A stretch of 48,013 nucleotides of DNA, from assembly GCA_020437875.1 (NCBI GenBank), contig JAGQVR010000003.1, positions 1-48,013 on the forward strand, written 5' to 3'. Positions within the stretch are counted from its first letter, which is position 1, and every line of letters begins with the position of its first letter. The position numbers and the translations under genes are program-made. Shown in pieces: positions 16,144 to 24,396 of this stretch. The notes under the pieces were generated by a model. It saw only the letters and a list, made by a program, of their open reading frames with translations. It was not told the DNA's origin and searched no databases. This DNA is from Flavobacteriales bacterium. Its GTDB lineage: Bacteria > Bacteroidota > Bacteroidia > Flavobacteriales_F > PHOS-HE28.

Positions 16144-17198
16144 TCGCTGCGCGTTGGATCGAACGGACCCTGGAACCACGCTTTGAGCTGGGCACATCGA
16201 AAGGCCCGATCAACGCGCGTACGGTGTGGTACCTGCTCGCCTGGCACACTGAGCGACCGGCGGTCATCGGCATCGGTGAGGCAGCTCTCTTTCCCGGCCA
16301 TAGCAAGGAGTTCCCTGCGGATGTGCGGACGAAGTTGATCGAACTGTGCGCCGATACCAGCGACTGGCAGCAACGGCTGAACACCGATCTCGTGGAGGTA
16401 CCCAGCGTGCGCTTCGCCGTGGAGCAATGCCTGCGCGATCTGGAGGTGAGCGGCACGAAGCAGCTCTTCCCGTCCGACTTCACACTGGGCCAGCGCGCGA
16501 TCCCGATCAATGGACTGGTGTGGATGGGCGACAAGGTCACGATGAAGCAGCGGATCCGCGAGCAGATCGACAAGGGCTTCACCACCGTGAAGATGAAGAT
16601 CGGCGCGATCGGCATCGACGACGAGCTGGAGCTATTGAAGGCCGTGCGCAGGGAACACGACGCGCACACCATCACCCTGCGTGTGGACGCGAACGGCGCC
16701 TTCGACCAACGGACCGTATATGATGTGCTGCAACGACTGTCCGACCTGGAGGTGGAGAGCATCGAACAACCGATCGCGCCCGGCCTCTACGAAGCCACGG
16801 CCGAGCTCTGTGCGGACACCCCCATTCCCATCGCCTTGGACGAGGACCTGATCGGCGTGAACCACCTCGACAGCAAACGTGACCTGCTCGATACCCTGCG
16901 ACCGCAGCACATCGTGATCAAGCCGAGCCTCGTCGGCGGTTGGGCCGCTGCTCATGAATGGATCGATCTCGCCAGGCAACGGGACATCGGCTGGTGGATC
17001 ACCAGTGCATTGGAAAGCAGCATCGGCCTCAATGCGATCGCGCAGTGGACCGCGACATTGCCGATCGATCGACCACAGGGACTCGGCACCGGAACCGTCT
17101 ATGCCAACAACGCCCCAGCGCCGTTGGAGGTGAAGGCAGGCGCGTTGTGGTACCGACCGGAGCTGGATTGGGACCTGCGACCGATCACCGCTTCCTGA
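16140..17198 (+). CDS. menC: o-Succinylbenzoate synthase
   Basis: A 352-residue enolase-superfamily dehydratase converting SHCHC to o-succinylbenzoate. The catalytic set is complete: K151-x-K153 (VKMKIG), metal ligands D183 (RVDANGAF), E209 (SIEQP) and D234 (ALDEDL), and the second lysine K261 (VIKPSLVGGW). The C-terminal SALESSIGLNAIAQW segment is typical of the family. The related dipeptide epimerases share this fold, but the position between menA and menE settles the assignment. The gene overlaps menA by 4 nt. MenE starts 17 nt after the stop. Confidence 0.95.
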   Translation: MIAARWIERTLEPRFELGTSKGPINARTVWYLLAWHTERPAVIGIGEAALFPGHSKEFPADVRTKLIELCADTSDWQQRLNTDLVEVPSVRFAVEQCLRDLEVSGTKQLFPSDFTLGQRAIPINGLVWMGDKVTMKQRIREQIDKGFTTVKMKIGAIGIDDELELLKAVRREHDAHTITLRVDANGAFDQRTVYDVLQRLSDLEVESIEQPIAPGLYEATAELCADTPIPIALDEDLIGVNHLDSKRDLLDTLRPQHIVIKPSLVGGWAAAHEWIDLARQRDIGWWITSALESSIGLNAIAQWTATLPIDRPQGLGTGTVYANNAPAPLEVKAGALWYRPELDWDLRPITAS

Positions 17199-17215
17199 TC
17201 CCGTGCGGCATCCTC

Positions 17216-18337
17216 ATGGATGCTTGCGACCTTTGCGGCATGGCCTTCGTGTTCGATGCGATCACCGTGGATGGCAGGACCTTGCGTTCCGCGGATGCGA
17301 TGCAGCACTTCGACCGGCTTGCCGACTCTGGGGAGAGCGGCACATGGGCAACGCCGCTGCGTGCGCTCGTGCATGAACTCTTGAGCTACAAGACGCGGGC
17401 CCTGACCGTTCAGACCAGTGGTACCACAGGGCCGCCGAAGGCCATGAGCCTCCCGCGTCGCGACTTGGTGAACAGTGCCCGCCTCACCGCGGAGGTCTTC
17501 GGTTTGAAGAGCGGGGATCGCGCCCTGATGTGCCTGCCCGGTGCCTTCATCGCAGGCAAGATGATGATCGTGCGTGGCATGATCCTTGGCCTCGACCTGC
17601 ATGTGATCGATCCGCGTGGCAGCGTGCTGGACAACCTGCGCACCAAGGACCGGTTCCGGTTCGCGGCCATGGTGCCATTGCAGTTGCATCGCGCCATCCA
17701 GGAGGACCGCTCACGCGTGGAAGACCTGTTCGATACGATCCTGCTCGGAGGTGGTCCGGTGAGCGCGGTGTTCGCGGAGGACATCGCCATGTTGCGAACG
17801 AAGGTGTACCAGGGCTATGGAAGCACCGAGACCGTGACCCATGTGGCCATCCGTGGTTTGAACGCCGCTGCTGACCCAATGGAGTTCGGCATCGACGCAC
17901 CTTTCCGGGCGATCGGGAAGGTGAGCTTCGGGCGCGACCCACGGGGATGCCTTGTCGTGTACACGCCTCACCTCTCCGTGAAGCAGCATGTGACGAACGA
18001 CCTGGTGGAGTTGATCGATGACACGGACTTCCGCTGGCTCGGTCGCTACGACAACGTGATCCTGAGCGGCGGAAAGAAGATCTTCCCCGAAGGACTGGAA
18101 GCGAGGACGGCCGGTGTGATCCCCTATGCGCACTACTTCACCGCCACGCCGGATGACGTGCTCGGCCAGACGGTCAAGCTCGTTCTCGAAACGGACCGCC
18201 CGCAGGACGAAGTGCTTCCGGAGGTGATGGAGCGGATCATGGAGACGCTGGAACCGCACGAATGGCCGCGACGTGTGCAGGCCATCCGCAGCTTGGAACG
18301 AACAGGCACGGGCAAAGTGATCCGGCACCAGGAATGA
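17216..18337 (+). CDS. menE: o-Succinylbenzoate-CoA ligase
   Basis: A 373-residue ANL-superfamily adenylate-forming ligase activating o-succinylbenzoate with CoA. Seen are the phosphate-binding loop TSGTTGPPKAMSL (about residues 66-78), the YQGYGSTETVTH motif, the RWLGRYDNVILSGGKK hinge region and the C-terminal catalytic lysine in RTGTGKVI (about 367). It is shorter than long-chain acyl-CoA ligases, as Bacteroidota MenE proteins usually are. Starts at 17216 (MDACDLCG) or 17240 (MAFVFDAITVDG) are both possible; the frame further upstream overlaps menC and is not used. The stop overlaps the start of a small membrane protein (ATGA, 18334-18337). Confidence 0.93.
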   Translation: MDACDLCGMAFVFDAITVDGRTLRSADAMQHFDRLADSGESGTWATPLRALVHELLSYKTRALTVQTSGTTGPPKAMSLPRRDLVNSARLTAEVFGLKSGDRALMCLPGAFIAGKMMIVRGMILGLDLHVIDPRGSVLDNLRTKDRFRFAAMVPLQLHRAIQEDRSRVEDLFDTILLGGGPVSAVFAEDIAMLRTKVYQGYGSTETVTHVAIRGLNAAADPMEFGIDAPFRAIGKVSFGRDPRGCLVVYTPHLSVKQHVTNDLVELIDDTDFRWLGRYDNVILSGGKKIFPEGLEARTAGVIPYAHYFTATPDDVLGQTVKLVLETDRPQDEVLPEVMERIMETLEPHEWPRRVQAIRSLERTGTGKVIRHQE

Positions 18338-18549
18338 GCGGCTTCCTCCTACTCCTGCTCTTCTACGCCGCCGCGTTCGTCATCGTGGTGTGGCCGTTAC
18401 ACTGGATGTTGCACCTGTTCCTCCGAAAGGAACGCTACGACCCGCGCTTCTACCGACAAGCCTCCTACTGGCGCCTGTACTTCTGGGTCTTCGGCACAGC
18501 GATGCTGATCACCTTCAGCGCCAACATCCTGCGCGGCCTGTTCAACTGA
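18334..18549 (+). CDS. Small two-helix membrane protein coupled to menE
   Basis: A 71-residue protein with two hydrophobic helices (about residues 3-28 and 47-67) joined by a basic, tyrosine-rich loop (RKERYDPRFYRQASYWR). The start at 18334 lies inside the menE stop codon (ATGA), so translation is probably coupled. The upstream in-frame extension to 18262 is antisense-like menE sequence and is rejected. I do not recognise a named family. Position at the end of the men operon and membrane location are the only clues to function. Its stop is 2 nt from the end of the convergent rluD gene. Confidence 0.75.
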   Translation: MSGFLLLLLFYAAAFVIVVWPLHWMLHLFLRKERYDPRFYRQASYWRLYFWVFGTAMLITFSANILRGLFN

Positions 18550-18551
18550 GG

Positions 18552-19637
18552 TCAGCGCATGTTGTTCGCCGTTTCCGCGTCGAAGGGCTCATCGTCGTCA
18601 TCGAGCGGCTTGCTCGCGGTATAGGTGCGCCACTTCTCCAGGACGGCCTGCATGTCCGAGGGCAGCGGGCTCTCAAAGTGCATGCGCTTCCCGGTGAAAG
18701 GATGGTCGATATCGAGCGTGCGCGCGTGCAGGGCCTGCCGCGGCAGCTGCTTGAAGCAGTTCTCGACGAACTGCCGGTACTTGGTGAAGGTGGTCCCCTT
18801 CAGCACACGATCACCCCCGTAGGCCGCATCGTTGAAGAGCGGATGACCGGTCCATTGCATGTGCACCCGGATCTGATGCGTGCGCCCGGTCTCCAACTTG
18901 CATTCGACCAGGGTCACATAACGGAAACGTTCGAGCACCTTCCAGCGCGTGATGGCCGGTTTGCCCTGATCACCTTCCGGATATACGAATTGCACGGTCC
19001 TGTCCTTCACGCTGCGACCGATGTGCCCCTCGATCACGCCCTCCTCCTCCGCGAAGTCGCCCCAGACGAGCGCGCTGTATCGACGGTCGCTCGTGCGATC
19101 GAAGAATTGACGGGCCAGGTGCGTGAGCGCCTCCTCCGTCTTACCGATGACCATGACACCGCTCGTGTCCTTGTCCAACCGATGCACCAGGCCCGGACGA
19201 GGGATCTCCGCACCCGGAGTGCTTGGCAGTTTCCCGAAGTGGAAGAGCAGAGCGTTCACCAGGGTGCCGGTCCAGTTGCCATGACCGGGGTGCACCACGA
19301 GCCCGGCCTGCTTGTCGATCACCAGGATGTGGTCGTCCTCGAAGAGCACCTTCAGTGGGATATCCTCGGGCAGGATCTCGACCTCGCGCTGTGGGTACGG
19401 CAGCACGATGCTGATCTCGTCACCGGGCTTCACCTTCTGGCTCGGCTTGGAAACCTTGCCATTCACGAGCACATTGCCCGCCTTTGCCGCGACCTGGATG
19501 CGGTTCCGCGAGGTGTGTGCCAGCCGATCAAAGAGGAACTTGTCCAGCCTTATCAGCGACTGTTTCGGATCGCATACGATGCGATGGTGCTCGAAGAGCT
19601 CCTGCTCCTCCCCGATCGGGTCGAGTTCCTGCTCCAT
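18552..19637 (-). CDS. rluD: RluD-type 23S rRNA pseudouridine synthase
   Basis: A 361-residue RluA-family pseudouridine synthase. An S4 RNA-binding domain (about residues 27-90: RLDKFLFDRL, RNRIQVAAKAGNVLVNGK) precedes the catalytic domain with HRLDKDTSGVMV; the catalytic aspartate is D155. The ETGRTHQIRVHM motif lies further on. The acidic tail DDDDEPFDAE is usual in Bacteroidota members. RluD modifies helix 69 of 23S rRNA; the related RluC is an alternative by sequence alone. The start at 19637 (MEQELDPIGEE) shares one base with the TGA of the upstream secreted-protein gene, and the longer frame to 19754 is a shadow of that gene. It is the last gene of the PASTA operon. Confidence 0.9.
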   Translation of the reverse strand: MEQELDPIGEEQELFEHHRIVCDPKQSLIRLDKFLFDRLAHTSRNRIQVAAKAGNVLVNGKVSKPSQKVKPGDEISIVLPYPQREVEILPEDIPLKVLFEDDHILVIDKQAGLVVHPGHGNWTGTLVNALLFHFGKLPSTPGAEIPRPGLVHRLDKDTSGVMVIGKTEEALTHLARQFFDRTSDRRYSALVWGDFAEEEGVIEGHIGRSVKDRTVQFVYPEGDQGKPAITRWKVLERFRYVTLVECKLETGRTHQIRVHMQWTGHPLFNDAAYGGDRVLKGTTFTKYRQFVENCFKQLPRQALHARTLDIDHPFTGKRMHFESPLPSDMQAVLEKWRTYTASKPLDDDDEPFDAETANNMR

Positions 19638-21892
19638 CAGTGCTGTACCACGAGCCGTCCCTGTCCGACCAAGGTCCCATCGCCGTCGACCACGTGCAGT
19701 ACGTAGAGCCCACTGCCAAGCGCGGACGTGTTCAAGGGAGCACGGCCGTTCCATGCTTCATTGAACACCTCACGCCCGGTGGCGTCCATGCAACGCACGT
19801 AAGAACGACCCGTGATCCCGCCTGCACTGATGATGCGCACCAGGTCAGAGGCAGGGTTCGGAACGAACCGCAGGTCGGTGCCCGCACCGATGGTCTCATC
19901 GATGGAGGCCCATGGATCCACTTCGGACACCATGACCGGCCGCATCATGAGCGATCCATTGAAGCTGGTGTTCTGGAAGCTTCCGCTCGTCTGGTAATGG
20001 ATCTTCGTTCGGTTGTTCCTGTTGCGATCGAATCCCAGGTTCATCTTCACCGCGTTGGTCTGGACCCAACCGACATAGATGGTGCCTTCCACGCGGATCA
20101 CACTGTCCAAAGGGTACTCGACGAACTTGTCGATCCCATCGAGGCGGTATTCCGGAGACGAGAACGAGAAATTCTGGTGCTGGATCACTTCGGGGCTCAA
20201 ACTGGTCCAGACGGTAAGGAGGAATGAACCCTGGTCCGGGGCCGGGTCGGGTGGTTGGTTCGCCACCGGATTGAAGTACATGCGGATGGCACGAAGGGAA
20301 TCCGCGCCGACCAGGTCGAAGCGATAGGCCAGTTTCGCACCGGCCAGGTTCAGGCTGTAGCCCATCTCCGCCGATCCGTCGTCATACGCGTAATAGTTGC
20401 TCAACTCCTGCGTCAGACGCATCGTGTCGTTGTACTGGTTGATGTCAGGCGTGGCCTCGGCCAGGAAGCGGACATCATGGAAGGCGGCATCCGTGGAAGC
20501 CGTGTTGTCGAACACGAAGAAGTTCGGCGAGCTGTTGATCGAGTGGGTGCTGTTGATGATGCTCGCTGCGTTGTTGTTCGGGCTGACCCCGTTCACGAAC
20601 GACGCGAATGGACCTCCATCCTGGTTCACCGCGGTCATGCCATACTCGATCAATCGGTCGTTGATGTCGAGGTTCCTTATCCGCTCGTTGACCTGCAATG
20701 CCATGGCCGACCCCGGGGCGACCTGGAATTGATCATAGGGGATTGATGTATACGTCTGAAGGATACTCGCCTCCGGCATCACCCACGCCACGTCAACGAT
20801 GCGAACATCGTTGTAGGACCTCTGCCGTCCGAGACGTACATAGTCCAGGTGCCAGTGGTCGAAGGAGCCGCTGAGGGTGGCGTAGTTCACGAACCGGAAT
20901 TGGAAATCAGGCTTCAGGAATCGGCTCTGGGTGATGGGCACGAGGACCTGCTGGAAGGGCGCCTGATCAACATAGGGGATCGCCCACGCCTTGTACCAGG
21001 TCTGTTCGTCCGGTGCATAGAACTCGAGCAGGAGACTGTCGATCACCTGTGGGAAGGTGTCACCGCTCAGGCCCTTCGCCTGATAGAAGAAGCTCAGATA
21101 GATGGAATCACTCTCCGGATAATCGAGGTTGATCGGCACGGAGGTGAGCTTGTCCGCCCGGCCATGCGACGTGTAGTTGGCGAAGTCATAGGGATATCCC
21201 GTCCGTGCGAGCCCATCGAAGGTGGCCACCCCGATCGTCGGCGGATCGACCGGATAAGTGCCATTGATGTACACATCGTCGTCCTGCCAAAGGATCAACG
21301 GCGTGGGCATGCTGTTCATCGTGTAGGTCCCCTCGGCGGGAGGAACTTGATACACGAGCAGTGAATCCTGGATCCATGAAGGGCTCTGCACGTGGATCGT
21401 ATCCGGCGGCGGTGCGCCGAGCGAATCAAGGATGTTGTACGCCGGCCATCCCTCGACGAGCGTGCTCATGGGTGGATAGACCGAAAGGTCCAGCACGGTG
21501 ATCATCACGCTCGGCAGGGGGATGCGCGTCGTGACGGGTGGTTCGCTCGCGTCGATCACGGTCCGGTAGGTCGTATCGCTCATGTAGCGCATGTCCGGCG
21601 TGGAGACCCCTGCTACCTCCAGGCGGTACACCGTATCGTCCAGGGTCACACCGGGATCATTCTCGGTCGCATTCCGCTTCCGGGTACGGTCGATGGAGAA
21701 GTCATCCATCAGCGGGACCTGCTGCGTGACGAACTGGTAGTCGAAGTAACGCTTCACCCCGTCGTCACTCTTGGCACGTACCGCCTGATCCTGCGGCCTT
21801 GCCGACAGTGCCTCCAGCAACTCACCTTGCGCGAACGCACCGAGCCCGGCGCACCACGCACCGATCATCATCCAAGTCCTACCGTGCTTCAT
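19637..21892 (-). CDS. Large secreted protein with type A T9SS sorting domain
   Basis: A 751-residue protein with a signal peptide (residues 1-22, ending GLGAFA-QG) and a long beta-rich ectodomain. This contains jellyroll-like stretches such as SIYLSFFYQAKGLSG and FRFVNYATLSGSFDHWHLDYVRLG (given here in part: key residues HWHLDYV). The C-terminal 80 residues fit the type A sorting domain (RFVPNPASDLVRI, VRCMDATGREVF, LGSGLYVLHVVDG, RLVVQH). It should be exported by the type IX secretion system. The start overlaps the PASTA gene by 14 nt and the end overlaps rluD by 1 nt, so it is translated from the same transcript. I cannot assign a ligand or enzyme activity. Confidence 0.9.
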   Translation of the reverse strand: MKHGRTWMMIGAWCAGLGAFAQGELLEALSARPQDQAVRAKSDDGVKRYFDYQFVTQQVPLMDDFSIDRTRKRNATENDPGVTLDDTVYRLEVAGVSTPDMRYMSDTTYRTVIDASEPPVTTRIPLPSVMITVLDLSVYPPMSTLVEGWPAYNILDSLGAPPPDTIHVQSPSWIQDSLLVYQVPPAEGTYTMNSMPTPLILWQDDDVYINGTYPVDPPTIGVATFDGLARTGYPYDFANYTSHGRADKLTSVPINLDYPESDSIYLSFFYQAKGLSGDTFPQVIDSLLLEFYAPDEQTWYKAWAIPYVDQAPFQQVLVPITQSRFLKPDFQFRFVNYATLSGSFDHWHLDYVRLGRQRSYNDVRIVDVAWVMPEASILQTYTSIPYDQFQVAPGSAMALQVNERIRNLDINDRLIEYGMTAVNQDGGPFASFVNGVSPNNNAASIINSTHSINSSPNFFVFDNTASTDAAFHDVRFLAEATPDINQYNDTMRLTQELSNYYAYDDGSAEMGYSLNLAGAKLAYRFDLVGADSLRAIRMYFNPVANQPPDPAPDQGSFLLTVWTSLSPEVIQHQNFSFSSPEYRLDGIDKFVEYPLDSVIRVEGTIYVGWVQTNAVKMNLGFDRNRNNRTKIHYQTSGSFQNTSFNGSLMMRPVMVSEVDPWASIDETIGAGTDLRFVPNPASDLVRIISAGGITGRSYVRCMDATGREVFNEAWNGRAPLNTSALGSGLYVLHVVDGDGTLVGQGRLVVQH

Positions 21893-22703
21893 CCAAGGTG
21901 TCGGTTTCGGTATAGCGTGTGGGGTCGTTCCATCCCTCCTTCGGACGCAGTCCCGCCGTATCCGCGGTCAACCAGATGTCGATCGTGCTTCCCAGCGGGA
22001 TGCGGTTGTTCGAGGAGGCCGCCGGTGACTGCCGGCGCACCCTCGCCAACGTGGAATCCGCGCTGGTATTGCAGCCAGCACATTCCACCAGGACTCCAAG
22101 GTTCAGGGAAGCCATGTTCAAGACCATCTGCACCTCCGCGTTGGTCAAACCAGCGAGGTCCGGTACAGGGACGCGCTGACCGTGGTCCCCGCTGCCCAGC
22201 ACCAGTGTAATGGACTCGCCTTGCGCGATCCGGGCATCCGGCGCGATGGGCCCGCCCTTGTACAACTGTGCGATCACACAATCCACACAGGGGTCGGGCT
22301 TGTACTGCAGCTCCTTCACCTTCAGACCGATGATATCGAGGACCGAGATGGCCTGCCGCTTGGAAAGGTCCACCAGCCGTGGCATGTCGATCATCTTGGG
22401 CTGGCTCGCGTTCAGTACGAGGTAGACCTTCCGCCCCGGCTTCACATCGACCCCCGCATCGGGATCCTGGTCCACCACGCCGCCTTTCGGCAGCTCATTC
22501 GAGTAGATGGAATCGATGACCACCGCATGCAACTCACGGGCCGCCAGCATTGACGTGGCTTCAGCCAGGGAAAGTCCGGAGAGATCGGGGACGCGCGCAG
22601 TGGTCCCATGCAAGGTGTACGATCGCAGCCAGAGCCAGCCTCCGAAGAGGAGCAGGGCCACCACCACCACCGGGGCCAGGATATGGAAGAGACGGGCACG
22701 CAT
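21879..22703 (-). CDS. PASTA-domain membrane protein without kinase domain
   Basis: A 274-residue protein. One N-terminal membrane helix (about residues 7-29) is followed by three extracytoplasmic PASTA domains (about 38-107, 110-178 and 181-255), each with the P-x-L-x-G/D-L start and a closing hydrophobic strand. Two CxxC pairs (PCVDC and CAGC) lie within domains two and three. PASTA domains in other bacteria bind peptidoglycan fragments or beta-lactams; here no Ser/Thr kinase or PBP part is attached. The ATG at 22703 lies 8 nt after a perfect -7 element, and the longer frame crosses the promoter. It begins an operon with a T9SS cargo and rluD and diverges from ddl, which supports a cell-wall role. 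Confidence 0.9.
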   Translation of the reverse strand: MRARLFHILAPVVVVALLLFGGWLWLRSYTLHGTTARVPDLSGLSLAEATSMLAARELHAVVIDSIYSNELPKGGVVDQDPDAGVDVKPGRKVYLVLNASQPKMIDMPRLVDLSKRQAISVLDIIGLKVKELQYKPDPCVDCVIAQLYKGGPIAPDARIAQGESITLVLGSGDHGQRVPVPDLAGLTNAEVQMVLNMASLNLGVLVECAGCNTSADSTLARVRRQSPAASSNNRIPLGSTIDIWLTADTAGLRPKEGWNDPTRYTETDTLDEAR

Positions 22704-22711
22704 AAGGCGGC

Positions 22712-22719
22712 CAAAGATA
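22712..22719 (-). promoter_or_regulatory. Candidate -7 element of the PASTA-rluD operon
   Basis: TATCTTTG on the minus strand is a perfect TAnnTTTG match. It ends 8 nt before the ATG at 22703, predicting a leader of only a few nucleotides. No convincing -33 TTG is seen. Confidence 0.5.
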
Positions 22720-22801
22720 GCCGGACCGTTCTGCGGCGGTTCCACATGCCCTCGTTCACAGTTCCCGTGCTCCCGGCCCGGCGAACACCCCCGCACCACG
22801 C

Positions 22802-22809
22802 CAGCTTTG
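22802..22809 (+). promoter_or_regulatory. Possible -7 element of ddl
   Basis: CAGCTTTG differs from TAnnTTTG at one base and ends 16 nt before the ddl ATG, the same spacing class as the element before the men operon. The match is moderate. Confidence 0.35.
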
Positions 22810-22825
22810 TGGCGACCCCCACACC

Positions 22826-23839
22826 ATGGCAACCGACCTCATCGCCGTATTCTGCGGTGGATACACCGGCGAGTCCGTGATCAGCTTGCAAAGCGCACGC
22901 ATCATGATGGACGCCCTGGATGCCACACGGTATGAAGGGCTGTTCGTCCAGGTGGACCGCTCCGGTTGGACCTGCACCCGGGCTGACGGGCAGGAGATCC
23001 CCTTCGACAGGGCCCTGTTCACCGCTGATCGCGGGCAGGGTCATGAGCGATTCGCCGCCGCGCTGATCGCGATCCATGGTCCGCCCGGAGAGGACGGCAG
23101 ATTGCAGGGCTATCTGGACATGCTCGATGTACCCTACCAGACGGGCGGGGTCCTGGCCATGGCATTGACCATGAGCAAGTACAGCACCACGGGACTGCTG
23201 CGCCAGATGGGCTTCCCGGTCGCGCCTTCCGTCGTGTTGCGCGGACGTGATGCAGGTACCGAGGCACGCGTGCTGCGCGAGGTCGGTCTACCCTGCTTCG
23301 TGAAACCGGACGGAAGTGGAAGCAGCCTGGGGATCAGCAAGGTGAAAACAGCGGATGAACTGCCCGCCGCGCTGGACAAGGCCTTCGCCGAGGACCGGTC
23401 GGTGATGTGTGAAGGTTTCGTCCGTGGACGCGAGCTCACCTGTGGCGTCATCCGCCTACCCGACGGTGTGCAGGCATTGCCGATCTGTGAGATCCGCACC
23501 ACCAGTGAATTCTTCGATTACCATGCGAAGTACCATGCTGCGGACACGCAGGAGATCGTGCCGGCGCCGATCCCGGAGACGGTGGCCCGGATCGTGCAGG
23601 ATAGGTCCGTGGCGATCTACGAAGCCCTCGACCTTGATGGGATGGTGCGCGTGGACCACTTCTGGAAGGATCCCGGTGAGCAGGCCACCGACGTGGTGAC
23701 GATCGAGGTGAACACCACGCCGGGATTCAGCGCTGCCAGCATCTACCCGAAGATGCTGAACGCAGCGGGCATCGGAGTACCGGGTGCCATCAACGGTCTG
23801 GTGGAGGTGATGCTTCAGCGGACGCGATCGGAGAGGTAG
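22826..23839 (+). CDS. ddl: D-alanine--D-alanine ligase
   Basis: A 337-residue ATP-grasp enzyme making D-Ala-D-Ala for peptidoglycan. The N-terminal domain has FCGGYTGESVISLQSA and the IHGPPGEDGRLQGYLDMLD region. The ATP-grasp core has CFVKPDGSGSSLGISKV (about residues 154-170), and the metal and substrate site lies in VEVNTTPGFSAASIYPKM. Length is normal. It is divergent from the PASTA gene with 122 bp between starts. Its last 25 nt overlap the end of the convergent rdgB gene (23815-23839). Confidence 0.96.
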   Translation: MATDLIAVFCGGYTGESVISLQSARIMMDALDATRYEGLFVQVDRSGWTCTRADGQEIPFDRALFTADRGQGHERFAAALIAIHGPPGEDGRLQGYLDMLDVPYQTGGVLAMALTMSKYSTTGLLRQMGFPVAPSVVLRGRDAGTEARVLREVGLPCFVKPDGSGSSLGISKVKTADELPAALDKAFAEDRSVMCEGFVRGRELTCGVIRLPDGVQALPICEIRTTSEFFDYHAKYHAADTQEIVPAPIPETVARIVQDRSVAIYEALDLDGMVRVDHFWKDPGEQATDVVTIEVNTTPGFSAASIYPKMLNAAGIGVPGAINGLVEVMLQRTRSER

Positions 23840-24396
23840 GCCACCAGCTTGTCCACCGCACGACGCCGGTGGCTGATGGCGTTCTTCGCCTCCTTGTCCA
23901 TCTCCGCGAAGGTGAGCTTGCCTCCTTCCGGAACGAAGACAGGATCATAGCCGAATCCTCCATCCCCACGAGGCAACTCGGTGATGGTACCGGAAACGCT
24001 TCCTTCGAATGTCTGTTCACCGGTATCGTCGATCAAGGCGATCACCGTCCGGAAGCGCGCCGTACGTCCCTTGCCCGCCAGTTCGGTCAGGAGTCGACCC
24101 ATGTTCGCCTGCGGGTCGCGGGCAGCACCGGCATAACGGGCGGAGAACACCCCGGGCGCACCGTTCAACGCATCCACCTCGAGACCGGTATCGTCCGCGA
24201 TGCAAGGCAGATCACAGCGTTCATGGGCATATCGCGCCTTCTGGAGCGCGTTGGCCTCGAGCGTATCGCCCGTTTCCGGCAGGTCGGCTGGAAGCCCTAC
24301 AGCATCCAAGTCGATGAGTTCGAGCTTTTCCGGGAGCAAAGCACGAAGCTCGGCCACCTTCCCCTTGTTGCCCGTGCACAGGACCGCCTTACGCAT
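23815..24396 (-). CDS. rdgB: RdgB/HAM1 family non-canonical purine NTP pyrophosphatase
   Basis: A 193-residue house-cleaning enzyme hydrolysing dITP, dXTP and ITP to monophosphates. Seen are the N-terminal CTGNKGKVAELRALL, the ADDTGLEVDALNGAPGVFSARYAG motif (substrate and metal binding; key residues DDTG and SARYAG) and the C-terminal GYDPVFVPEGG, FAEM and SHRRRA segments. Length and start (MRKAVLCTGNKGK) fit the family. Its start overlaps the end of the upstream GT2 gene by 8 nt, so it appears to be the last gene of the sugar operon starting at 27607, an unusual setting for a nucleotide-pool enzyme. The 3' end overlaps ddl in the opposite direction. Confidence 0.96.
   Translation of the reverse strand: MRKAVLCTGNKGKVAELRALLPEKLELIDLDAVGLPADLPETGDTLEANALQKARYAHERCDLPCIADDTGLEVDALNGAPGVFSARYAGAARDPQANMGRLLTELAGKGRTARFRTVIALIDDTGEQTFEGSVSGTITELPRGDGGFGYDPVFVPEGGKLTFAEMDKEAKNAISHRRRAVDKLVAYLSDRVR

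Noticed and set aside
16958..17215. Extended N-terminus of menE
   Set aside because: It overlaps menC out of frame and adds residues not found in MenE; starts at 17216 or 17240 are better.
18390..19706. 438-residue plus-strand open frame
   Set aside because: It is antisense to rluD, whose catalytic motifs are intact.
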